This document shows, piece after piece, positions 10,901 through 19,146 of a stretch of 64,000 nt of DNA. The notes beneath the pieces were generated by a model that was not told the origin of the DNA, did not search any database, and was given only the letters and a program-made list of their open reading frames with translations. The stretch is from UBA4459 sp963776205. GTDB taxonomy: Bacteria; Bacteroidota; Bacteroidia; Bacteroidales; F082. The stretch covers positions 1-64,000 of the forward strand of contig CAVZLR010000002.1 of the NCBI GenBank assembly GCA_963776205.1, in the 5' to 3' direction. Within the stretch, counting starts at the first letter, position 1; every line of letters begins with the position of its first letter. The translations under genes were made by a program, and so were the position numbers.

Positions 10901-11470
10901 CAGGAATGCTATTTTAAAGCTATAGATGAAGGTGCTGATGCTAAAATCACCGGCCGATTTGAAGCGCATTATTATGAGATTAAAGCCGGGATTGGATTGT
11001 ATAAAACTCCTGACCTATACGGTGCTTTTCCAACTGATGCCTATTCACATACACCATCGGGGGCAGGCGTTAAACAACCAGGGCTGACAGGCCAGGTGAA
11101 GGAGGATATTATTTCCCGTTTGGGCGAGTTGGGTATCGTCATCAGTAATGGTAACATCAAATTTGAAACTTCTTTATTGAATAAGGAAGAAATTCTGGAA
11201 AGGCCACAAGACTTCGATTATTATGCGATAGACGGAAATAACCGCCGGGTTTTCTTAAAGGAAAACCAGATAGGATTCACTTTTTGCCAGGTACCTGTGA
11301 TTTATACCTTTTCGAATGAGGATAGAATTGTTGTTCATTATGAAGATGAAAGTATTGAAGAATTGCAGAACGAAAAACTGAATCAACGGATCAGTAGTTT
11401 AATTTTTAAAAGAAGTGGAGAAGTAGAACTAATCGAAGTATTTATTAATAAATACAAAAAGAAGAATTAG
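7994..11470 (+). CDS. Cytoplasmic beta-1,3-glucan/oligoglucan phosphorylase (GH94/GH149/GH161 type)
   Basis: This 1158-residue protein has no signal peptide. It has the layout of inverting beta-glucan phosphorylases: an N-terminal beta-sandwich and a long (alpha/alpha)6 barrel. The segment RPEWNDANNALVG contains Asp656, placed like the catalytic acid of the GDWNDGMN motif of GH94 cellobiose phosphorylases. Its length near 1100 and the beta-1,3-glucan context point to GH149, described for Euglena and bacterial beta-1,3-glucan phosphorylases, with GH161 as the alternative. The reaction would be beta-1,3-glucan plus phosphate giving a shortened glucan and glucose-1-phosphate, saving one ATP per glucose. 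The gene sits between the MFS transporter (24-base gap) and a cytoplasmic GH17 (one-base gap), so it is part of the operon. The phosphorylase class is likely; the family number is a judgement without alignment. Confidence 0.8.
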   Translation: MGKHKIYLGNTEINTTHSEVSGQFVEIDNEKYYQIKNYQEMPDFFISIVSDSDHWMFISSTGSLSAGRKDRDNALFPYYTVDKIHDYKGLTGNRTYFLVQKNRKTSLWEPFTDNSAKFYKITRNLYKSIYGNKIIFEEINFDLGLSFMYGWYNSEKFGFIKKSSITSIEKSDTTVEMLDGIQNILPHGVDYSFQNEYSNLSDAYKKSERIEDSSLGLFILSAIPVDRAEPSEALKATTVWSTGFGNKSRILLSDMQVNNFVNGQHVKSELDIRATRGAYFINARIKLAEKGIKEWFIIAEINQDSTEVSNLNSFINKTNKPEELIKEDIKLGTLNLKKIVAFADGFQMTNTDLCYARHYSNTLFNIMRGGVFVNNYYLDKNDFKLYLWQINRLLTKEHQSWLENLPNKIAHSALIELAENAGDADLLRIAYEYLPLTFSRRHGDPSRPWNVFSIETKDEDGRIKFHYAGNWRDIFQNWEALCYSYPEFIEGVISKFVNASTIDGYNPYRIKRDGIDWESPDPDDPWSYIGYWGDHQIIYLQKLLELSNNFHPGKLDGMLTAEVFTYANVPYRIKSYDEIYQNPKDTVVFDEALNKQIKTEALHLGADARLLKNKARDQIYKVNLTEKILVTLLSKLSNFIPEAGIWMNTQRPEWNDANNALVGNGTSMVTLYYLRRFLQFWDDKLSDVSISSIDVSEEVAILLASIHKFFRKNIGRLEGNFSDADRKKFADFLGQAHAKYRNEIYTYSYSGEKKQLLVKDLVDFIRSTLKYVDHSINANKRDDGLYHAYNLISLNADGISIRNLYEMLEGQVAVLSSGYLSTRESLQVLDALKNSEMFRPDQYSYMLYPDRILPRFMEKNWIPEHFVEESRLLTKLLDDAETSIIQRDEDGEYHFNGTFRNVDALKHALDNLKIGSYSHLIEKEKEKILAIYEDVFDHKSFTGRSGTFFGYEGLGSIYWHMVSKLLLATQECYFKAIDEGADAKITGRFEAHYYEIKAGIGLYKTPDLYGAFPTDAYSHTPSGAGVKQPGLTGQVKEDIISRLGELGIVISNGNIKFETSLLNKEEILERPQDFDYYAIDGNNRRVFLKENQIGFTFCQVPVIYTFSNEDRIVVHYEDESIEELQNEKLNQRISSLIFKRSGEVELIEVFINKYKKKN

Positions 11471-11471
11471 T

Positions 11472-12356
11472 ATGTCGTTTAGAAGTGAATATATTTTGTC
11501 GTTGCTAGGTGAAAACTTTGCGAATAGAAGCAAAGAGGAATTACAATCTTCTTTTAGTAAGGTTTTTAAATCCCGCATGCATGGATTGTGCTTCAGCCCC
11601 TATCTCGAAGGGCAGGAACCAGGTGATTATATCAGCGAGGAACAGATAAGAAAGAGAATAGAAATAATTAAACCGTACACAAATTGGATAAGGTCATTTT
11701 CATGTACAGATGGTAACGAAAATATTCCCCGTATTGCTCATGAACATGGGTTAAAAACTTTGGTGGGAGCATGGCTGGGAAGCAATGGCAGGATAAACGA
11801 GGCGGAAATCATGAATGTTATTGAAATCGCTAAAGAAGGTCATGCAAATATTGTCGCTATCGGTAATGAAGTGATGTATCGTGGAGATTTATCAGAAGAT
11901 GAACTACTAAATTTTATTACAAGGGTAAAGAATGAAATTCCGGATGTTCCGGTCGGCTATGTTGATGCCTATTATGAGTTTGAAAACCGACCTCGAATTA
12001 CGGAAACATGCGACATCATTTTTGCCAATTGCTACCCATTTTGGGAAGGCTGTGATATTGAGTATTCTTTGATTTACATGAAAGATATGTTCAGCCGCGC
12101 TGTTAAAGCAGCAAAGGGTAAGAAGGTCATTATTTCTGAAACAGGGTGGCCAAATATTGGAGAAGCTTTTCATGGGGCAGAACCTTCATTTGAAAATGCC
12201 ATCAGGTATTTCATTAACACCCAGCTTTGGTCAAAAAAAGATGACATCGATATCTTTTATTTTTCATCTTTTGATGAACCGTGGAAAATACACGACGAGG
12301 GCGATGTGGGTGCTTTTTGGGGCCTTTGGGATAAAGGTTGCCATCTTAAGTATTAA
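11472..12356 (+). CDS. GH17-family beta-1,3-glucanase-like protein, cytoplasmic
   Basis: This is a glycoside hydrolase family 17 TIM-barrel protein of 294 residues. The two catalytic glutamates are visible: acid/base E133 in IVAIGNEV and nucleophile E223 in VIISETGWPN, with the family's CYPFWEG segment between them. There is no signal peptide or lipobox, so it should act in the cytoplasm beside the phosphorylase whose stop is one base upstream. Bacterial GH17 enzymes cut or transfer beta-1,3-glucosyl units. A cytoplasmic one may process imported oligosaccharides that the phosphorylase cannot use, such as branched ends. The next gene, 20 bases downstream, is an exported relative. Confidence 0.9.
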   Translation: MSFRSEYILSLLGENFANRSKEELQSSFSKVFKSRMHGLCFSPYLEGQEPGDYISEEQIRKRIEIIKPYTNWIRSFSCTDGNENIPRIAHEHGLKTLVGAWLGSNGRINEAEIMNVIEIAKEGHANIVAIGNEVMYRGDLSEDELLNFITRVKNEIPDVPVGYVDAYYEFENRPRITETCDIIFANCYPFWEGCDIEYSLIYMKDMFSRAVKAAKGKKVIISETGWPNIGEAFHGAEPSFENAIRYFINTQLWSKKDDIDIFYFSSFDEPWKIHDEGDVGAFWGLWDKGCHLKY

Positions 12357-12376
12357 AAATTTAAAGGTAAGATAAC

Positions 12377-13450
12377 ATGGACGTACGTAAATATTTTGGA
12401 GTTATATTATTACTTTCTGTCCTTTTTATGAGTTGTGAATCAGGATTTAAAAATAACAAAGACGTGGAAGAAAAACCAGAAAAATCTATGAATTCAGTCC
12501 TGCAGGATAAAGATGATTTGCTCGTTGGTATTACAAAGGCTGTTTCCTATTCTGGATTTAGAACAGGACAGCATCCTGACAGAGGAGATGGTGCTATTAA
12601 TCCTTCCTACAATGAAGTTTTGGAAGATCTGACTATGCTTACTGAAGATGCCGGATTTCATCTTATACGGATTTATGACTGTGGTGAAAATTCTGAGATG
12701 GTGCTGAATGTCATCAAAGAAAATAATATCAATATTAAAGTCCTGTTGGGAATTTGGTTACACGCCGAGCTGAGTAATCACGAAACTTGTGAATGGTTAA
12801 CTGAGCCAATCCCTGATGATAAGCTAAAGAAAAATAAAGAGTTAAATCTTGTCGAAATTCAGCGAGGTATTGATTTGGCAAATAATTTTGAAGAAATTAT
12901 TGTCGCCGTTAACGTGGGAAACGAATCCTTAGTTGACTGGAATGACCATAAAGTAGATGCTGACACGATTATATCTTATGTGAAAAAAGTAAAGAATACC
13001 ATTGCTCAACCCGTGACAGTTGCTGATAATTATAAATGGTGGGCAGACCATGGAACAGCACTTGCAAAAGCAGTTGATTTTATCTCCATCCATATATACC
13101 CGGTATGGGAAGGTAAAGATATTAATGAAGGTCTCTCCTATTCCATTGAAAATGTAATGGAAGTAAAAAAATCACTCCCCGAAGCTACCATCGTAATCAC
13201 TGAGGCCGGCTGGCCCACTATAGCATCCGAATTTAATGAACGTGCAAGCGAAGAAAAACAGTTGCAGTACTATAACGAGTTTATGAATTGGTCAAACGAG
13301 AACAATTTTACAACTTTTTGGTTCGAAGCTTTTGACGAAGATTGGAAAGGTGAGCCTGGAAATATGATGGGTGCTGAAAAACACTGGGGATTGTTCAACA
13401 TTGATCGAACCCCCAAAAAGCTTATGCAACATATTTATTCACAAGAATAA
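12377..13450 (+). CDS. GH17-family beta-1,3-glucanase lipoprotein
   Basis: This is a second glycoside hydrolase family 17 protein, carrying a lipoprotein signal peptide ending in FMSC (Cys20) and a short charged linker before the barrel. Acid/base E183 lies in VAVNVGNES and nucleophile E276 in IVITEAGWPT. HIYPVWEGKDI matches the equivalent segment of the upstream GH17, but the two proteins differ widely otherwise, so they are paralogues rather than a recent duplication. It should work on the periplasmic or surface face of a membrane on beta-1,3-gluco-oligosaccharides delivered by SusCD. Family assignment is firm; exo or endo action cannot be told from sequence. Confidence 0.92.
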   Translation: MDVRKYFGVILLLSVLFMSCESGFKNNKDVEEKPEKSMNSVLQDKDDLLVGITKAVSYSGFRTGQHPDRGDGAINPSYNEVLEDLTMLTEDAGFHLIRIYDCGENSEMVLNVIKENNINIKVLLGIWLHAELSNHETCEWLTEPIPDDKLKKNKELNLVEIQRGIDLANNFEEIIVAVNVGNESLVDWNDHKVDADTIISYVKKVKNTIAQPVTVADNYKWWADHGTALAKAVDFISIHIYPVWEGKDINEGLSYSIENVMEVKKSLPEATIVITEAGWPTIASEFNERASEEKQLQYYNEFMNWSNENNFTTFWFEAFDEDWKGEPGNMMGAEKHWGLFNIDRTPKKLMQHIYSQE

Positions 13451-13610
13451 TAACAACGAAAAAACAATTGAAAACTTTAATAACAAGATTTAATGAAAGC
13501 AGTACTTCAAGCAATTTAAAAGTAGAAAGTTGCATTAACAAAGCAAAAGAGGGGAAAACAAAAAAGGATTAGAAAACAAGGCACCAATTGCCGAATTAAA
13601 ACAAAGAATT

Positions 13611-15068
13611 TTGACAGCTCGTTATAAAACAGCAAAGGAAGACAGGGTCCCTATGGGACAAAAGTTTGCATACGGTGCAGGACAATTGACAATAAACCTA
13701 TATCCTGCTGCTCTTGGAGTTTTTATGTTCTATCTTATTTACGGATTTAAAATGGATCCGGCATTGGCTGGATTGGTGGCTGCTTTACCAAAATTATTTG
13801 ATGCGATTATCGATCCAATCATGGGATTTATCACCGATAACACACGCTCAAGGTGGGGAAGAAGAAAGCCTTATATTCTTTTAGGCAGTATGCTAACCGG
13901 ACTTTCTTTTATGGTACTTTGGCAGTTATACCCAGAAAATACTGAAGCGTATAATTTCATTTATTTTTTAAGTCTCTCCTTCGTTTTCTTTCTATCATTT
14001 ACCGTTTATTCTACCCCATTTATTGGCCTTGGATATGAAATGACACCAGATTATAATGAACGTACCAGGCTAATGGCTGTTGGCCAGTTTATGGGACAAT
14101 TAGCCTGGATGATTGCTCCCTGGTTTTGGATTTTAATTGGTAATCCGGATATATTTTTTGAAGAATCAACAGAAGGAGTACGGGTTCTTTCTATTTGGGT
14201 AGGTGGTTTCAGTATTTTCCTGGGGGCTTTGCCAGCTTTGTTTTGTAAAGAAATGATCCTATCCGATTTGAAAGGTGAATCAAAGCTTAATATGAAGAAT
14301 ATGGCCTCAAACCTAAAGGAATTATGGCAAGCCATTGTTCAAACCCTAACTTGCAAACCCTTTCTTAAATTATGTGGAACCACCTTTTTGGTTTTTAATG
14401 GTTTTCAAACCATTGCTCAGTTTTCGTATTTTATCATTCTCTATTACCTGTTTGAGGGTAGTATTACTGCGGCCGGAACCTGGCCGCCATGGTTTAGTAC
14501 CGTTAATGCTGCCGCCACCGCCTTTCTTATTATTCCAATTATTGCAAAAATTTCCACACGAATCGGGAAAAAGAATGCCTTTATTGTATCTACCATGCTT
14601 TCAATTATTGGTTATATCCTGAAGTGGTGGTGCTTCAACCCGGCAAATCCCTGGTTGATGTTTATACCTCTACCTTTCATTTCTTTTGGTATTGGAGGTC
14701 TCTTTACCTTAATGATGTCAATGACTGCCGATGTATGTGATTTGGATGAGCTCAACAACGGCAAGCGACGCGAAGGTATGTTTGGAGCCGTCTACTGGCT
14801 AATGGTAAAAATAGGTAATGCTTTAGCTATGTTATTAAGCGGTGTGGTATTAAAAATGGTTGGTTTTAATGAAAATGCCGTGGTGCAAACCGCTGAGTCA
14901 TTGGTAAATCTTAGATTGGCAGATATTATCATCCCCATCGTTTTTGCCTTGATGGCTATCTGGATAATGAAAAATTATTCAATCAGCGAAGAAAAAGCGC
15001 ATGAAATTCGTGAAGCTCTTATTGCCAGGCGAGGTAAAGTTAAACATCAGGGTGATAATGGAAAATAA
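13611..15068 (+). CDS. GPH-family (MelB-like) sugar:cation symporter
   Basis: This is a polytopic inner-membrane protein of the glycoside-pentoside-hexuronide:cation symporter family. The signatures are KFAYGAGQL at the start, FDAIIDPIMGFITDNTRSRWGRRKPYIL spanning helix 2 and the first loop, TPFIGLGYEMTPDYNERTRLMA, and MTADVCDLDELNNGKRREGMFGAVYW in the C-terminal half. It would import an oligosaccharide from the periplasm with Na+ or H+. The start shown is TTG at 13611; an ATG at 13653 (MGQKFAYG) is a real alternative and also leaves a complete first helix. A gap of 160 bases without a clear hairpin separates it from the GH17 lipoprotein. Its substrate, probably a beta-glucan oligosaccharide, is inferred from context. 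Confidence 0.92.
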   Translation: MTARYKTAKEDRVPMGQKFAYGAGQLTINLYPAALGVFMFYLIYGFKMDPALAGLVAALPKLFDAIIDPIMGFITDNTRSRWGRRKPYILLGSMLTGLSFMVLWQLYPENTEAYNFIYFLSLSFVFFLSFTVYSTPFIGLGYEMTPDYNERTRLMAVGQFMGQLAWMIAPWFWILIGNPDIFFEESTEGVRVLSIWVGGFSIFLGALPALFCKEMILSDLKGESKLNMKNMASNLKELWQAIVQTLTCKPFLKLCGTTFLVFNGFQTIAQFSYFIILYYLFEGSITAAGTWPPWFSTVNAAATAFLIIPIIAKISTRIGKKNAFIVSTMLSIIGYILKWWCFNPANPWLMFIPLPFISFGIGGLFTLMMSMTADVCDLDELNNGKRREGMFGAVYWLMVKIGNALAMLLSGVVLKMVGFNENAVVQTAESLVNLRLADIIIPIVFALMAIWIMKNYSISEEKAHEIREALIARRGKVKHQGDNGK

Positions 15069-15080
15069 CAAATAGAAATT

Positions 15081-16580
15081 ATGAATATTTTAAGAAACAT
15101 ATCATTTATTTTAATCATAGTTTTATTGATGGGCTGTAATCAAAAACAAAACCAACTACAGGTTGAAGTATATGAAACTTCCGCTGAAGGAAACAAGCTT
15201 TCGAAAGTTTCTGAATTTGAAAAAACAGATAATGCAATTCAAGTAAAGATATTGCCAGAAGACAAATATCAAACCATCACCGGGTTTGGCGGTTCCTTTA
15301 CCGAATCATCAGCTTATCTATTAAATCAACTTGGCAAAGTAAACAGGGATTTAATCCTAAAAGCTTACTTTGGAAATGAAGGTGCCCGGTATTCTCTAAC
15401 CCGCACTCATATTAATTCCTGCGACTTTTCATTGTCGAATTATTCGTACCATCCCAAAGAAGATAAGCAACTAAAGAACTTCTACATCAATGAAGATCGC
15501 GATGATATCATCCCCATGATCAAAGAGGCTATGGCCATTTCAGAAGAAGGTTTTAAAATCATTTCTTCGCCATGGACAGCACCACCATGGATGAAGGATA
15601 ACAAAAATTGGGTTGGAGGAAAATTACTCCCTGAATATTATGATAGCTGGGCATTGTTTTTTTCTAAATACATATCAGCATATAAAAAAGAGGGGATAGA
15701 TATTTGGGCAGTAACTGTGGAAAACGAACCGCTTGGAAATGGAAACAATTGGGAAAGTATGCATTTCAGTGCCAAAGAAATGGCAGAATTTGTAAAACAC
15801 CATTTAGGCCCCAGATTTGAAACTGATGGATTAAATGCAAAGATTTTGGCTTATGACCAAAACCGAGGACATGAATTAATAGAATGGGCAGATGTTATTT
15901 ATGGCGATAAAGAAGCTGCAAAATATTTCGATGGATTTGCGATTCATTGGTATGCCAGCACTTACGACTGGTTTCCTGAGTCATTAAGGCACACACATGA
16001 ATTAGCTCCTGAAAAATACTTGATTCAATCAGAAGCATGCGTTGATGCAGAAGTTCCACATTGGAAAGATGATCAATGGTATTGGTCGAAAGAAGCAACT
16101 GACTGGGGCTGGGACTGGGCGCCAGAGGAGCAGAAACATTTGCATCCCAAATATGTTCCGGTTTATCGATATGCACGTGATATTATTGGTTGCCTTAATA
16201 ACTGGGTTGACGGTTGGGTTGATTGGAACATGGTCCTCGACAGGCAAGGTGGTCCAAACTGGTTTGAAAACTGGTGTATCGCTCCCGTCATTGTTGATCC
16301 CACTATAGATGAAGTCTATTTTACACCTTTGTACTATACCATGGCACATTTTAGCAAGTTTATCAGGCCTGGTGCGGTGCGCGTTGGATTTGATAACCCT
16401 GACGAAACTCTAATGCTGACAGCTGTACAGAATCCAGATGGATCAATTGTAGTAGTTGTTTTAAATATGAATGCAGAATCAAAGAATATAAGACTTAGCC
16501 TAGAAACCAAATCCGTTGATGTTCAAATAAGCGCCCAAGCAATACAAACTCTCGTGGCTCCTGCTTTAAATCAGAATTAA
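15081..16580 (+). CDS. GH30-family beta-glucanase/glucosidase lipoprotein
   Basis: This 499-residue protein belongs to glycoside hydrolase family 30, a retaining clan GH-A enzyme. A lipoprotein signal peptide ends in LMGC (Cys19). The hallmarks are ITGFGGSFTESSAYLL, SPWTAPPWMK, acid/base E216 in VTVENEPLGNG and nucleophile E318 in LIQSEAC, followed by the C-terminal beta-sandwich ending near VVVLNMNAES. The subgroup resembles GH30_1/GH30_3, which includes beta-1,6-glucanases and glucosylceramidase-like beta-glucosidases. In this locus a beta-1,6-glucanase role, removing branches of laminarin, is the most economical reading. It follows the GPH transporter by 12 bases and precedes another lipoprotein hydrolase by 4. 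Confidence 0.93.
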   Translation: MNILRNISFILIIVLLMGCNQKQNQLQVEVYETSAEGNKLSKVSEFEKTDNAIQVKILPEDKYQTITGFGGSFTESSAYLLNQLGKVNRDLILKAYFGNEGARYSLTRTHINSCDFSLSNYSYHPKEDKQLKNFYINEDRDDIIPMIKEAMAISEEGFKIISSPWTAPPWMKDNKNWVGGKLLPEYYDSWALFFSKYISAYKKEGIDIWAVTVENEPLGNGNNWESMHFSAKEMAEFVKHHLGPRFETDGLNAKILAYDQNRGHELIEWADVIYGDKEAAKYFDGFAIHWYASTYDWFPESLRHTHELAPEKYLIQSEACVDAEVPHWKDDQWYWSKEATDWGWDWAPEEQKHLHPKYVPVYRYARDIIGCLNNWVDGWVDWNMVLDRQGGPNWFENWCIAPVIVDPTIDEVYFTPLYYTMAHFSKFIRPGAVRVGFDNPDETLMLTAVQNPDGSIVVVVLNMNAESKNIRLSLETKSVDVQISAQAIQTLVAPALNQN

Positions 16581-16584
16581 AAGA

Positions 16585-17598
16585 ATGAGAAAACTAAAAC
16601 ATATCGCAATCTTCATCCTTATCATTTTCATGTTTTCTTCATGCTCGAATGTATCAAATACTAATGTTGTCAGCATTTCAGGGCGCCAGGTCATGGTTGA
16701 CGGTGATCCCTATCTGATAAAGGGAATATGTTATCATCCGGTATCCAGGGGGAGTGACGAAAGAAGTTTTGACAATTTAAATGAAGATTTAGCTTTAATG
16801 AAAGAAGCAGGAATCAACACCATCCGAGTATATATCCCAATTACGGATAAGGCGGTTCTAGATGAAATAAATGCTGCTGGGCTTAAAGTAATCATTGGTA
16901 TTGGTTATAACCAGGGCGGAGAAAATGATATTCTTTCGGGGTCATTTATCGATTATATAAACACCTACAAAACGCATAATGCAATATTATTTTGGGAACT
17001 GGGCAATGAATACAACTACCATCCTGAGTGGTTTGGTGATAATATCCAGAACTGGTATTCAGCTTTAAACAATGCTGCGGATATGATTCATGCTAATGAT
17101 CCGGCCCATCCGGTTGCTACCGCGCACGGTGAATTACCCGATTCATTAGCACTTTCTGTATGCCCCAGCATAGATGTATGGGGAATGAACGTTTATCGCT
17201 GGGATAACCCAGAAGGGATTTTTGAGGAATGGGCCAGGATTAGTTCAAAGCCAATATATCTTTCCGAAGCTGGGGCCGATAGTTATATGGTTGTTGACTC
17301 CAATGGATACGAGCAGGGTGAAAATGAAAAAGCGCAGGCTGATGCCACACAAAATATTTTGGATGATATTTTCAGGAACAGGGAAATTTGCTCCGGTGTT
17401 GCCATATTTGCGTTTAATGATGAATTATGGAAAGCAGGCAACAACAACTCCTACGATGTGGGTGGCTCAGTGCCCTATAGTGGTGGTGTTCCATACGACG
17501 GCGCTGCCAATGAGGAATACTGGGGAATAGTTGATATTGAAAGAAACAAGAAAATGGCTTTTAGAGTGCTAAAAGAAAAGTATAATGAAGTACAATAG
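16585..17598 (+). CDS. Clan GH-A TIM-barrel glycosidase lipoprotein (GH2/GH5-like), unassigned
   Basis: This lipoprotein (FSSC, Cys20) has 337 residues. A short strand segment typical of GH2 barrel domains (VDGDPYLIKGICYHP) leads into a TIM barrel with MKEAGINTIRVYIP and INAAGLKVIIGIGY. The likely acid/base is E142 in FWELGNEYNYHP and the likely nucleophile E228 in PIYLSEAG, both at the expected strand 4 and strand 7 ends of clan GH-A. It lacks the sandwich domains of a full GH2 enzyme. Fungal GH72 glucanosyltransferases share a similar layout, so a beta-1,3-glucan transferase or beta-glucosidase role is possible. It is encoded between the GH30 and the last transporter and should act on the same oligosaccharides. 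I do not assign a family. Confidence 0.75.
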   Translation: MRKLKHIAIFILIIFMFSSCSNVSNTNVVSISGRQVMVDGDPYLIKGICYHPVSRGSDERSFDNLNEDLALMKEAGINTIRVYIPITDKAVLDEINAAGLKVIIGIGYNQGGENDILSGSFIDYINTYKTHNAILFWELGNEYNYHPEWFGDNIQNWYSALNNAADMIHANDPAHPVATAHGELPDSLALSVCPSIDVWGMNVYRWDNPEGIFEEWARISSKPIYLSEAGADSYMVVDSNGYEQGENEKAQADATQNILDDIFRNREICSGVAIFAFNDELWKAGNNNSYDVGGSVPYSGGVPYDGAANEEYWGIVDIERNKKMAFRVLKEKYNEVQ

Positions 17599-17603
17599 GA
17601 ATC

Positions 17604-18959
17604 ATGAGTAAAACCAGCACAAAGTTATCCTTTAAGGAAAAAATAGGATATGGCCTGGGTGATACTGCCTCTCACTTTGTTTGGGATATGGTAGGTTTTT
17701 GGATACTCATTTTTTATACCGACACTTATGGAATATCTGCGGCAGCAGCAGGCACCATTATGCTGATAGCAAGAATCTGGGATATGGTTAGTGATCCGGT
17801 AATGGGTATTATTGCAGACAGGACAAATACCCGGTGGGGGAAATTTCGACCCTATATCTTATGGATGGCTTTACCATATAGTATTCTGGCAATTTTAACT
17901 TTTACGACACCGGATTTTGGACAAACTGGAAAAATAATCTATGCAGGAGTTACCTACCTTTTGCTAATGACAGTTTTTACTGCAATTAATCTGCCTTACT
18001 CATCATTGGGAGCTGTTATGACATCAGATTCATACGAAAGAGCCGGATTAAATTCATACCGCTTCATTTTTGCATTTATTGGCCAATTTATAGTTACGGG
18101 TACTGCGCTCTCACTCGCTTTATATTTCGGGCAAGGTGATAATGCCAAAGGTTATCAATATACACTTACACTTTTTGCTATTATCAGTTTTGTGCTTTTC
18201 ATGATTACTTTTAAAACAACTAAAGAACGTGTAAAACCGCCCAAAGACCAAAAACAAAACCTGAAAGAAGACATTAAGAATTTGTTTAAAAACAAGCCAT
18301 GGGTAATTCTATTTTTCGTAGGAATCATCTCTTTTGTCATGTTTGCCATGCAAAACCTTTCTATTGCTTATTATTTTAAATATTTCATTGGTGATGAAGA
18401 GAGCGTGCAATTGTTCAATGTAATTGGAACTGCTGCGCTCATTGCTGGTATCCCCTTCTCAAAGCCATTATCTAAACGATTTGGGAAAAGGAATGTCTAT
18501 TTAGCCAGCTCCCTCATCTCAGGCTTTTTCTTTATCCTTCTTTATTTACCAGGAGCACAAAATATTGTTCCTATTTATGTTTTAAATATTCTTGCAAAAT
18601 TCACGTATGCCCCTGCAGTGCCTCTTTTATGGACAATGCTTGCAGATACGGCTGATTATTCAGAATGGAAAAATGGAAGAAGGGCGACAGGATTGGTTTT
18701 TTCGGCGGCGACTTTTGCACAAAAGGCAGGCTGGGGGATTGGTGGTGCACTTGCTGGATGGCTTTTAGCTCTGTACAAATTTATCCCAAATGTGGAACAA
18801 TCAGCATCAGCTATAACAGGTATTAAAATGATGATCTCGGTATTTCCGGGTGTACTTTATATGTCATGTGCTATTCTTCTCTTTTTTTATGCCATTGACC
18901 ATAAAACATGTCTAAATATGCAAAATGATTTGGAAACTAGAAGAAAGAAAGAAAATTAA
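17604..18959 (+). CDS. GPH-family (MelB-like) sugar:cation symporter, second copy
   Basis: This is a 451-residue member of the glycoside-pentoside-hexuronide:cation symporter family. Visible signatures are EKIGYGLGDTASHFVWDM, ARIWDMVSDPVMGIIADRT, NTRWGKFRPYILWM, NLPYSSLGAVMTSDSYERAGLNSYRF and WTMLADTADYSEWKNGRRATGLVFSA. It differs clearly from the GPH protein at 13611, so the pair probably splits substrates by length or linkage. It is the last gene of the beta-glucan locus and is followed by a strong terminator at 19010. The start ATG is six bases after the previous stop, so co-transcription is very likely. Confidence 0.94.
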   Translation: MSKTSTKLSFKEKIGYGLGDTASHFVWDMVGFWILIFYTDTYGISAAAAGTIMLIARIWDMVSDPVMGIIADRTNTRWGKFRPYILWMALPYSILAILTFTTPDFGQTGKIIYAGVTYLLLMTVFTAINLPYSSLGAVMTSDSYERAGLNSYRFIFAFIGQFIVTGTALSLALYFGQGDNAKGYQYTLTLFAIISFVLFMITFKTTKERVKPPKDQKQNLKEDIKNLFKNKPWVILFFVGIISFVMFAMQNLSIAYYFKYFIGDEESVQLFNVIGTAALIAGIPFSKPLSKRFGKRNVYLASSLISGFFFILLYLPGAQNIVPIYVLNILAKFTYAPAVPLLWTMLADTADYSEWKNGRRATGLVFSAATFAQKAGWGIGGALAGWLLALYKFIPNVEQSASAITGIKMMISVFPGVLYMSCAILLFFYAIDHKTCLNMQNDLETRRKKEN

Positions 18960-19009
18960 TATTCAATATTTTGATTTTTAATAATATTTAATTAGTTCTC
19001 TTCAATGTT

Positions 19010-19049
19010 CAAGCAGGGCGGTTTTTTTATAACCGCTCTGCTTGTTTTT
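19010..19049 (+). terminator. Rho-independent terminator ending the beta-glucan locus
   Basis: A 14-base-pair stem (19010-19023 with 19031-19044, one G-T pair) with a 7-base loop is followed by five T. It lies 50 bases after the last transporter gene and marks the 3' boundary of the locus. Confidence 0.92.
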
Positions 19050-19146
19050 CAGATTTTACTAATAATGAAGAACGTATTTTCCCAATAAACCCTTACTTTG
19101 TAGTAAACTATGAGCAATTTAATAAAAGGCAGCACCTTGAAAAAGT

